DNA from: Pirellulales bacterium
GTDB taxonomy: Bacteria > Planctomycetota > Planctomycetia > Pirellulales > JAICIG01
DNA length: 35,089 bases
Direction of reading: 5' to 3'
Assembly (NCBI GenBank): GCA_025927475.1
Contig: JAICLL010000058.1
Location: forward strand, 1 to 35,089
The translations under genes and the position numbers were made by a program. The notes under the pieces were generated by a model. That model saw nothing but the letters and a program-made list of their open reading frames with translations. It was not told the origin of the DNA and ran no database searches. Shown one piece after another: positions 13,101 to 25,100 of this stretch. The number at the start of each line of letters is the position of its first letter. Position 1 is the first letter of the stretch.

Positions 13101-16100
13101 GCGAGACGTTGTCCTGATAATCGCCGGTCGTCTGCGGACTGCCCGCGGCGTTGGCAATCGTCTGGTCGAATACTGCCACCGGCCCGCCGGCGCCAATCGC
13201 ATTGGCGCTAAAAATGTTATTGGCGCTTAATGAACTATCGGTGATCGCGGTCAGCACCGAGTGGTGGGCCGACCTGGGATCGGACGGATTGTCGTAGACC
13301 TCGGCGGTGGCAAACAGCACGTCCTGCAGATCGCCGCCGGCGCCGTCGCCGTTCCAATCGACGTTTTGCGGGCCTAGCGACAGCCCCTCGAAATGGTAAC
13401 CCCGCTGAGTGAAGACCGACGACGAGCCAAGATACTGAATCGAACTAGGAATCGGAAGAAAGGTCGGGCTGACCCGCATCGAGTAGACGCCGCCCCGATC
13501 GCTTACGGCGTAGAACAAATTGGTGTTCGGGTCGTAAGCCATGCCGGTGACAAAGCCGCCCGGCGCGTTGTTGAAATTAAACTCGGGGGCGTTGGCGCCG
13601 TCGATGTTGGCGGCGTTGTTGATTTGCAAGCCATTGCCAAACAGGCCGATGGTCGCGTCGGTCTCGACGAAGCCGACCGGACGCGGGTTCGGCGGCGGCA
13701 ATTGGTTTTGGAAAGCGTCGTCGATGGCGTTCTCGACTTCGAAGTTGACCGTGAAGCTGTTGTCGGTGGTCGAATACGCGATGTAATAGGTTCCGGCGTC
13801 GCCCGCTGGCGTGTTGGGAATGAAGGTGCTTCCCACCACGGTCGGCTCGAACACGAACAACACAGTCCGGTTGGCGTAGTCGGTGATCGAGAAGTTATCA
13901 CCCGGCGTGATCTGCGCACCGGTAACGGGATTCGACGAAGGGCCGGTATACATGGGGCCCAGATCGCCGAACGGCGGCGTCTGCGTGGTATCGCCGGTAG
14001 TGGTGTTCGCATAAAGCAGGTCCGATTGGCTACCCGCTCGGGCCGAGAAAAACAGCTTGTAGGCGTCTTGTCCCGTGCGGACGAACGCCAGGGCGTCGAC
14101 CTTTTTGTCCGTCTTCCACGCGCCGAAGGCGCCATCGCCGCCCAGATCGAGCGTCGCGCCGGTGGTGCTATCGATTTGGTAGTATTCGCCCGAGTCGCCG
14201 TCGTTGCTGAGGTCGCTCTGGTAGCCAAACAAGTTGCCATCGGTGCGCATCGCGATGTCTTCGGTGTCGCCGGGCTCGACTTTCGAACCAAGCAGGCCAT
14301 TCGGCAGCGCATTGATAATGTAAGGGTTGGTGGCTGTGCCGTTAAAGTGAGGTTCGATCGCGCCGTCTGCCGGATTGATCGCGTACAGCGCGCCCGGCGT
14401 GTTGGCGTAGAGCACCACATTGTTCAGATTCCACGGCACCACGTGCTGCAAAATGTCCGTCGACGTGCCAACGGGCAAAATCGGTCCATCTTGCGGATTG
14501 AGATTGGTGCCGTTGCCCAACGGCGCGCTGCCGTCGTTGCTGTTGTAGCCGGTGTTGCCAACGTGGTCCTCGACCACTCGCTGAATGCTGTCGATCGGCT
14601 CCAGCCGGACCAAGGGGTTGGCGCTGCCGGCGTTGAACGTGGCGTCCAGCGCCGTGGGCAACGTGGCATTGCTGCTGACCGCCACAAAATACGTGTAGCT
14701 GTTGGGGCCGTTGTAGTTGTTGATCGTCTGCAACGGCATGGGATAGGTGCTCGGGTCGAGCGGATACGCGGCGCTACCCGGCGAAACGCGCCCATTCGTC
14801 GTGGGCACGGTGCCGCCCGGCACGCCTGCCGGCATCTGCACCGGCCCGATATACGGATCGCCCGTGCCGAACGAACCGTGGCTCAGGTTCGTCAGGTCGT
14901 TGCCCTGCGTCGGGCGCGGCTGCTCATCGGCCACGTTCGAGTCGCGGCCCACGTAAACGAGATTGCCCCATTGATCGTAGACCGAAATGGTCGTATCGGG
15001 CCGACCTTGCAGACCATCGGCATAGCCGATGTGGAAGATGGTGCTGAGGGTCTTATCGGCCGCGTTCACGCCCTGAATGGCCTGCATCAGGTTGAAATTG
15101 AGCGAGAACTTGTACCAATCGACCTGGCCGGGCGCGTTCAAATTGCCGGCCACGCTCAGCGAGCCGCTGTCGCTCGTCGCCAGATTGCCCAAATCTTGAG
15201 CACTTTGGAAGTTGTTGGATTGAACGCCGGAGTCGTACTGCGGCTGGTTGACGCCCGGAGCGCCGCTGGCCACGGGAATGGTGATGCTGTTCGTGCCATT
15301 GGCGGCCGAGTCGCCCAACAGCGGCGAATGCGCCGGCTGGCCCAGCACCGTGATGCCGTTGGTCGCGTAACGGATGTCGCTGAAGCGGACCACGGTTCCC
15401 GGCGTTTCCCATTGCTCTTGCAGGCGAACCTGAAGCTGATAGGCGCCGCTGCTGAGGCCGTTGCTCTTGCCGTTGGCCACCTGGTAGGTGAGCGCATTGG
15501 GCGTGCCATCGCCATTGACCGGGCCCTTGCTGTAGATGCGCACGTAGTAGGTGGTGGGAGCGCCCGACGGATCGGGCGTGCCCGGCAACACCAACCGCAT
15601 GCCCGCGTCCTGCGGGTTGGTCGTACCGATATCGCGCAGATCGGGGCCGGGATAGGTGTTTTGTTGGAACGTGCTGCTCTGCATCGGCAGGGCCAGGTTA
15701 CCCGGCAGCAATCCAGACAGCAGCGGGCCGGCGGCGAGCGGGTTGCCGTTTTTGACGGCGTCTTCCTGCTCGGCCACCGAGTTGTCGCTCCGCGCCAGGA
15801 CGTTGCCGTTGGCATCGATGAGTTCGACGACCGAGTCGAGCGCGGGGCTGGTGTGGCCCACGTCGACCCACACCTGCGTGCCTGGTTTGGCGGTGAAACT
15901 GTAGGTGTCGACATCGTGGGTGTCGTTGGGGCTGATGAAACCATTGACCTGGAATCCCAGCCGCAGGTTGTCGTCGCCGCTTTGTTGATTGGGCGCAAGG
16001 CCGCCCAGGGCCTCGGCGGTTTGCGGCGTGCCGTTGGTGTCGTTGCCGCCGGTGTAGGCCGTCTCAGCCTCATTCGAAACCGAGACGTTATTGTCGTTGG

Positions 16101-19100
16101 CGTATTCATCAATCTTGACGCCTTGCCAATCGCCCGGGGCGCCGGTGGCCGAGCCGCCCGCCGACACCGTCACCGCCGCCGTATAGGTGTCGAACGAGTT
16201 GCCAGCGCCGGCCGGATTATCGCCCGTGCTGTTCGAGTTGTCGGCCCAACTACGATAAAAGACGCCGTTGACAAAGGCCATCGTATCGTAGTCGCCCAGG
16301 TTGAAGCCGTTCGACGCGGGCACGGTGCCATCGATCGTGCCTTGGCTGATCTGGACATTCGTAGACCAACTCAAGCCGCCATTGTTGCTGACCGCGCCAA
16401 ACACCTGCACCGTGTTATCGGCTGGGCCCGAATTGCGCGCGTCGTACCACGTAACCGCCACGAATCCGGTGCTCTGGTCGATCGCGATGGCCGGCTGAAT
16501 CTTACTCTTGCCGTCGCCCACCGGATCATCGTTGACGCGGACCGGGCTGCTCCACGTCAGCCCGTTGTCGTCCGAGTAACGAACGTAGATGCTCGTTTCA
16601 ATGCTGGCGGTCGAAGGCCGGTCGACATACGACATATAGACACGGCCATTGTGAGGACCGCCGCTGCGGTCCCAGGCCAGGTGCGCCTCGGCGTCGACGG
16701 TTCGGTCGGGCTGTGGAGGCAGCGGGCTGAACCCTCCGATATTGGTCGAGGTGGCGATCACGACCGGGTTGAAACCGGCTGGGCCGAGCCCGTCGGGATC
16801 GAGATTCACTTTAATCGTGTCGGGGCCGTTGCCACTGGCATTGTTCTGATAATCGACCAATACCTGGCCGTTGGGGCCGATCGCCACTCCGCCGAAGTCG
16901 CCCCCGGGACCGGGAGCCGTCTCGGTTGCGCCAAACGCGCCCATCGAGTTGAAGCCGTTGACCGGAGCGCCCAGCGCGACGAAGTTGTTCGAACCATCGG
17001 TGTAAGAAATCCAGACGGCCTCAGCCGCCGCGGTCCCGCTAGGACCCACGGCGATCATCGGCTGGTCGGAGCCCGCGCCCCCCACCGTGCGGACGTCGCC
17101 AAATGTCGCTCCGCCGTCGGTGCTGCGCGCAAAGATAATGTTTTCGTTCGGGCCGAAGCGCGTGAGGAAGAGATTGCCAAACTTGTCGAACACCGCTTTG
17201 ACGTCGCCCACACTGCTAGGCAGCGGGCTCAGGTCGCTGTCGGTCCATGTCTTTCCGCCGTCGAGGCTGTAGCGGCCTACTCCGCTCCACGTATCCGACT
17301 CGAACAAGTTCAGCGGGTTGGTCGGGTTGACCGCGATCGTCGTCTCTTGGTTGTCATCGATCGATTTGGTGATATTGATGTTCGGTCCGACCGACAGCGA
17401 AAGGTTGCTCGTCAGGTTGGTGTTGTTGTCGGGCCGGTCATCGGGAGTCAGGCCCGCGCCGACTGAGGTATCGTTGAGCGAAGTGAGCACGACGGGGTGG
17501 CCGGGTTGCCCGACGATCTGCACCGTGCCGCCGATGCGGCCGGTGATGTCGCTGGGTGTGCCGCTGGCATTGAGACCGGCCGCCCCGCCCAACAGCTTTA
17601 CTACCAGGCTTTGGGTGGCGGTGCTCTGCAGGCGGACCGTAAGGTTGTTGCCGGCCGTAATCGGCGTTGTGACCACATGTACGATGTCGCTGTCGTCCCA
17701 GACGCTGTCGGTGGTGAGGGTGCCGCCGCGAATCGACATGCCGTTGGTGGCGTTGTTGCCAAGCTTATTTTGCCGCACCAGCGGACCATAGTTCGAGCCG
17801 ACGGCGAAGGCGTCGAGCGATCTGGTGCTGCGCCCCCAGTCGGGCACCAGGTCCGCCGTCAATGAATTGACGTCGATGCTGATCGCCGCGCCTTTGTTGT
17901 TCTGGATGACGTTGTTTACCAGCACCGGTTGAGCGCCCAATACATAGATCACGGACGAATCGTTCACACCGCGCCCGTTTCGGCCGGTGTTCGAGTCGTC
18001 GAACCCGGCGGCGTTGTTGCTCAACGTCGAGTTGGTGATGCGCACCTGGGCCTGATGGATTTCGACGGCGTCGAAACTGGCCGTGGTTCCCTCGATGGGC
18101 ACCGAACCGCCGCCATAGGAGAGCGAGGCGTAATCCAGGCTGCCCGACGAAGTGGGCGAGAAATAAACGCCGCCCCAGTCGCCAGGCACCGGCAACGTGG
18201 GCGGAGGCGCGGCTTGGCTGCCGCTGGCGGCTATGACCCCGGGCTCATCGCCATTGGCGTAGAACGTGCCGCCCGAACCCACCGTATCGTCGAACAACGA
18301 CGTGAACGTCACCTGGTTGTTTTGGTCGCCTTCGGCCACCAGGTTGGCGCCCAGCCCCACCTCAATCCGCGAACTGTGCAGCTTGACGATGACGCCCGGA
18401 TCAATCTGCAACCGCGCAGCCTCGCGGCCCACGGTTCCCAGCGCGCCGCCGGGTTGACCGGTCAGCACCAGGTTCTCGGGAACGAGGTAGCTGATGTCGG
18501 TGCTGTGGAACCGGGCCGTGACGTCCAGCGTGTCGAGCGATTGTCCCGCGTTGGTGCTGATCCGCACGAACAAGCCATTGAGCGTATTCTCAAGTACCTT
18601 TTGATTGGCCACCAGCGGCGGCTGGGGAACGTTCGACGGCGAATCTTTATCGCGTTGGCCGGCGCCGGAGAACGGCAGAATGCGGACAGGCACGGTGCTC
18701 AGCGGCAGCGTCAGTTCGGTGGTGCCCAGCGCGCCGGTCGAGTTGAATGTGCTCAGATTGAAGCTGGCCGGCGCGTTGAGCAGCAGAATGACCTCGCCGC
18801 TGCCCGCCGGTCCAAGCTGCGCGTGGACATTAAAGCCCGGCACATAGGCCGCCGTGTTGGTCGGATCGCTGGCCGCGTTGATCGCGGTGACAATATCCTG
18901 GGCGATCTGATCGACCGTCTGGCCCGCTTGAAACTGCACCGCTTGAAAACCTGCCGTAACGCCATTGCCCGTGTCGAACTCGAAGCCGACGTTGCTGATG
19001 ACGAACTGCTGTCCGTCTTGCACCTGCGCGGCGTTGGTGACGGTGATGGTCTGCGGCTCGCGCACGGCCAGCAGGTTGCCGTGTACATCGGGTCCCAGCC

Positions 19101-22100
19101 GCGCGTAGTCAGCGGTGTAGAAATTGTTGGCCAATCCCAGCGGCAGCACATCGCCGCTCAACGTAAAGACGGCGCCGGGAGCGGTGAAGGTCGGCGGTAC
19201 GTTGGTGTTGGTGTTCAAATAGAGCGAGGCCGGCGGATGAGGAACCACCGAGTCGGCGTTTTCGAACACCACTTTGGCGCCGGTCGAATTCGCCGAAACT
19301 CCCAACCCCGCGCCGCTGACCGCCGCCCCAATGCCCTGAGCGGTCTGGCTGGCGGTGAAGCCCGGCGCAAAAGGCACCGGCACGCCGCCGTGCAGCGCCA
19401 GCGTATTGGTCAGCTCGGTAGCCTGCGAGCTATTGACCGTCGGCGTCACCGTTCCCGTGCCCACGATCCGCACCTGTCCGAAGCCGAGCAGGCTGCTATC
19501 GGGCCCGCCGTCGCCCGCCACATAGGCGGCCACATTGCTCAGTCCGCCGCTGGCCACAGTGCTATTCACCACGGCGGCGATGGTGCGGGCGACTTGCCCC
19601 GGATCCCACGCCGAGGAAATGGCGATGCCCACCTGGTTAGGCTGCAACGTCGGCACCGGCGCATCGACATAAAAGATGAACTGCTTCGTTTGGCTGCCAT
19701 CGTTGATGGTAAAGGAGTGGCCGGCCACAATGGTGCTGCCGCTCAGGCTGACCGGCGACACGACGCCTCCCGGCCGCTGCACGCCCAGCGTGGCGCCCTG
19801 GTCAAACTCAAAGAGCTGGCCATTGACCGTGAAGCCGTCGCCGTCGGCCAACTGGCTGCCCGGCAACGAGTTGATCGACAACGGAGTCAACAGCGACAAG
19901 CTCAGCGGCGCGTGATTGACCGCGGTGACGTTGACATTGCTGGTGTTCATCAGGTCGACGCGGGCGTTGCCGGCCGAGTCGGTCACTGCCTCGGCATAGA
20001 CCAGCGCGCCGGCGCCGCCATCGATTTGCGCGCCGTTGATGGCCGCGGCCATCGCGCTGGCCCACTGCGCCGCCGTGTAGCTGGGCTGGAAGTAAACCCC
20101 CACGTCGCCGCCGATCAACGGCATCGGGCCAGCCGCCGACTTCACAAAGTTCAACGCTCCGGTGGCGGCCGAACTGGTCGTAACGCTGGTCGTCGCATCG
20201 TCGCCCAAACTCACCAACGTGTGTTGCGGCGAACTGGCCGACTGCGCGGGATCAAAGCCACTGTACGCCGCCGCGATGCTGGGCGTGGGGGGCAGACGTC
20301 CCGCCGAAATCGCTGCGCTGATCGCCTGCGTGATGTCTTGCTCGATGGTCTGGGGCGAAACGCTGGTGCGCGCCGTCAGCTCGGTGCCCGAGGCCGAGGC
20401 CACCGCGCCCGAGACGAAGGTGAGCGTCGCGTTCACCGTCGAATTCGGCGTCGTTGTGACGCCCGCCACTGTGGCGTTATTGAAACCCTGCGGGCCGTCG
20501 ATCACCTGGGCGGCCTTGGTCGCCACCGTGCTCACCGAATCGCCTGGAGCCACCACGATCGGCGTGTTCGTATCGCCCAGCGGCAGCGTGCCCGTGGTGA
20601 ACTCGAAGGTTTTGGTCGTACCGTTAAACGTAACACGAATGGAATTGCCGCCGCTGCCAATGGTCGCGCCTGTGGCGTTTTGCGCAATGTCGACGGAAAA
20701 CACGCCCGAGGCGAATGAGACGGGCCAATTGGTATCGCTGGCAGCTTGCATCCGCGCGTCGGAGACAAACTCAAAGATCTGCGAGACGCCGCCGCGATTA
20801 ATCGTGAAGGTCTGGCCGTCGCTCGGCAGGCCCTGATACGCGACCGGCGCTCCCTCGAACGCACCCGCCGCGGCCGCGGCGTTGATGGCCGCCGCCACAT
20901 CGCGGCCTAACGCCTCATCCGTATCGGTTTGCGTGAAGTTCACCGGCCAATTGCCGTCGGCCACCAGCCGGTTGTCCAAGGCAAACTCGAATGTAACCGG
21001 ATTCAACGCTCCCTGGCGGGTGATGGTGAACGTGTCGCCGTCGTGGACGCCGTTGGCGCCATTGGCGCCGGCCACCTGCAGCACGTCGCCGTTAAAGAAC
21101 TGGAAGACGGTGCTCTTCACCGTGAAGGTCTGCCCCGCCTGAATGCCGCTGGCGGGCACCTGCACCGCCACCGCGGAATCGAGAGCCACATTGGTGATGG
21201 TTACCTGGTTGCCGGTGACCGCCGCTTGCACGAACGGCGCCGTCAGGCCGGCGCCGTTGATGGCCGCGGCAATCTTGGCCGCCAACTGCGCGTTGGTGTC
21301 GACGGCGTGCGGATTGGAAATGCCCGAGGGCATTCCGTAGTAGCCAATCGCCACATCGCCCGCCAATACGCCGAGCGTCGCAGGGCTGTTCAAGTTGTCG
21401 AACTCGAACGTCGTGCCATGAATCTGGAACGTCTGGCCATCGACCATCTGGCTGGCGGCGGTCGTGCTGTTCACATCGCCGGGCGCGCCGGCCAACAACG
21501 TGACGTCTTGTCCGAAATGCGTTTCTTCAAAACTATTGGGATTTGCCGAGATCGGCGCGCTGGCGGCATCGACAATGATGTTGTTCGAGACCGTCGGCCG
21601 GGCGGTTTGCAGGTCGATCGTGTCGTATTGCTGCGGCTGGCCCGTGACTGACGACACCGTGCCTCCGCCATAGCGGAAGGTCGTCTCGTCGACGTAGTTC
21701 AAGAAGATGCCCAGCGGCTCGAGGTCCGAGTCGTTGCGGAAGACCAGACCGCCCCAGTCGCCTCGGGCGGGCGCGGTGATGGGCGATTCGAGCGTGCCGC
21801 CCACCGTGTTGTCGTTGAATGAAGTGAAGATGGCCTGGTTGCCCGGTATGCCGAGAACCTGCAGGGCGGCCTGGCTGCGGTCAATATTCGCCGACGCACT
21901 GCCGACGTCGATGACCGAATGGAACATCTTGAATTCGGCGCCCGGATCAATCATGGCCGTGACGCCCTTGGGCACGTTGAACGTGGCGCCGTCGGCCAAG
22001 GGGGGCGGGCCCGAAGGACTCGAGAAGTCGGTGTTTACGCCGATCTGGTAGGGCACGTCGCTGTAGGCGACCGCCAGCGAGGTGCCGCCGGGATTCAGCG

Positions 22101-25100
22101 TCAGGCGGAACGGCCCTTGCGCCAATTGCACGACGGTCTTGCTCTGATTGGCGTTGATACTGGCCACCACCGGTTGCGGGCCCGCGGCGCCTTGCGGAAT
22201 CTGGCCCAGGGCCGAGCCGTTGATCACCGGAACCATCTTGGCGGCAATCGTGGCCGCCGGGTCGGTCGGTGAAAGGACCACGATCTCTGCGCCGGGCGTC
22301 ACCGACGACACCGTGGCGCCCGTGGCCAAGACGCTCAGCGAGTTGCTTGCCACGGGATCGACGGAAAGCGTCGTCGAGGCGTTGCCGCCGACGGTGACTA
22401 CGGGGCGGCCGTTGGCGTTGTCGGCCGCGCTGTAACTAGCCTTGATGGGCGCCGAGCCGCCGAACAACCCTGCGGTCACCGCGCCGTTGATCGCCTGGGC
22501 GATTTCACCCGCCAGCACCGCCGGAGAATCGTTCACGCCGTTCAAGTTGTAGGGCACCGGCACGTGGCCGTCGCCGCGGGGCAGCGTCAGCCGTCCCTGG
22601 GAAAACTCGAACGAAATGGTAGTGCTGCCTTGCTTGATGTTGAACGTGCTGCCGTTGGTCACCGAATTGCCGCTGAGCGCGGTAACCTCAAACGCCCCGT
22701 TGGTCAATGCCAGCGGCGCCCCGCTGCCGCCGCGGCGAAGCACCAGCGTGCTGGTGCTGGTGGCCGTCGATGCGGTGGGCACATTGGCGTAACTGGTGTT
22801 GGCGTCGCCGCCGAGCACAATCACCCAATTGCCGTCCGGCGCGGCAACCGCGCCCACCGATGGGTTGATCGGCGCCGCCGGTCCAAACAAGCCTGCCGAC
22901 TTGGCGCTGCTGATTGCCTGGGCGATCTCTCCGGCCAGCGCCTGCTTGGTGTCGGTGGCGCGGAACGAAATCGCTGTGTTTTTGTCGCCCGCGGCCAGGC
23001 TGCGGCCGTTCAAAGCAAACTCGAACGTCACGGTCGAATTTCCCTGGCTGATCGTGAACGTCTGGCCGTCCAGCGCGTTCGAGCCACCGGCGTTGACCTC
23101 GAAGGCGTCGCCGCCGACTTGGAAGAACTCGAAGGTCGAAGTCGTCGGGCCAGCATTGATGCTGAACGTCTGACCGCCGGCGATGGCGGTGGCCAAGGTC
23201 GGGGTGGTCGGCACGGAGAACGAAGCCCCGCCGTTGCCTTCGACGCGCAGGTTGGCGCCCGGCTGCAAGTTCGGCGAAGCCAACGCCGACTGAATGGTGG
23301 TAAACGACGCGACGGGCGTGGCGCCGGGCACGGGCGAAAGGGTAATCTGGCTGCCGCTGACCGTCACCCGGTTTGGCACGACCGAATCGCCCAGCTTGTC
23401 GGCAAACGTGGTCGGACCGACATTGAACCAGAAGTTGTACGCGCCGCCGGGAGCGCCGTCGGCGTCGCCATCGAGCGGCTGCGGAGTATCCTGGCCCAGA
23501 GCGTTGAGTCCCACGCCCGGCGTGTTGACGAAGCTGACCAGGCTGTTCTGAGTGGCGGCGTCGGCTCGAAAATTCAGCCGCAACTCATAAAGCCCATCGG
23601 TCTTGCCGCCCCAGCCGCTGTTGTGAACGTTCGGGTCATACTGCGTGTTGCCCGTGCTGCTGACGCCCACATAATAGACGCCCGGTTGCAATTCCAGTCC
23701 GATGTACGAATCGTTCCCGAAATAGTCATCGTTGCGCGAAATCAGGTTCCGCTGAATCGACGAGGTGAATTCCGCCGAAGTGGGTGGAATGGTCAACGTC
23801 AGTGGGCCTTGCAGTTGCACCTGGCTCAATTCGGGCGTGGCCGACACATTGAACTGCGCCGTCGTGAGATTCGGCGCCAAGCCGACGGTGTTGATGCTGC
23901 CGCCGTGCAGTGTCAGTATCACTCGGGTGCCCTCGGCAATGGCGCTTCCTGAGTCAAAGCCATTCGGCGCTGGCGCAGTCGGATCGTCGTTCCCCTGCGC
24001 GTCCTTTTTCCGCGGGGCGTTCAGAGCGCTAGCGATTTTGCCCGCAATCGTCGCCGGGCTGTCGCCCGATGCAATCATGATTGCGATGGGCGTCTGACCA
24101 TTTGGCAAATTGGTGAGCGTGCCGTCGTCGGTCAATTCATAGAATTTGGTGGTGATGCCATCGCTGACCTGGAACTGCTCGTGGTTTACCAAGTCGGCGG
24201 TGGCATTGACGTCCAACACCGGGTTGTTGATGGCGCCCGCGATGGCCAGCGACAAATCGTGCTGCGTGTCGGCCGGGGCGTAGCGTACCAGAATGTTGTT
24301 GTCGCCGGTGGGCAGGGTGGCGTTGCCCTTCGCTGTCAGGCCGCTATCGCCGGGAATGAACACGGTGTTGGCGTCGCCGCCGAGGTTGACCACGCCGTTG
24401 CCACTGTAGGTAGCGGCAATCACCGGATTCGCCGCCGCCAGCGCCGGCGTGTTCTTGACTGCCGAATTAATTGCCCGCACGATGTCCGCCGCCACGGTAT
24501 CGAGCGAATCGTTGGCGCCGAACTCGATCGGCACATTGGCCGGATCGAAACTGCCGTTATCATCAAACTCGAAGGTTACGGAGGGGCTGCCCGCCGCGGC
24601 GCCTTCCTGCAACGTGAACGTCAGACCGTCGCTGGGCCAGCTCGACGACGATGGCAGGGTCAGCGAAATGCCGCTGTTGAATTCATAAGTGCGCGTGACC
24701 TGCGTGCCGTCGGGCGTGGTCGACTTGATGCTAAACGTCTGCCCGTCGTTGACCGCCTGACCGCCGGTGGACGGCACATCGAGCAACGTCACTTCGTTGT
24801 ACAGCGACAGCACGGTGTTCAACGAACTGGTAGGCGTCAGCCGCTGCGCCAACGTTTCGGCATTCAGCGAGCCCGACTGCGTCACCGTGAACTTGTAGAG
24901 ATCGACGTCGGTGCTGTCGGTGCGGTAGAGGAATTGCAGGTGACTGACGTCGGGAGCACCCGGCAACGGCTCGCTGCTGCTGGCCGGCGCGTCGGGGTTG
25001 ATGGGTGTCGTGGGCGACGTGGCCAGATCGGGCGGCGGCTGGGTCGGATCTTCGTAGCCGTCGGGGCCCATGATGCTGCCCGGCTGGTCGTAGTTGTTGC

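Noticed and set aside
13393..17466. Very long open frame on the plus strand (1357 codons), with others at 17929-20718, 24181-26814 and 6394-8472
   Set aside because: They lie antisense to the giant gene, are Arg/His/Val/Gly-rich, and show no domain. They are frame shadows of high-GC codon use in the opposite strand.
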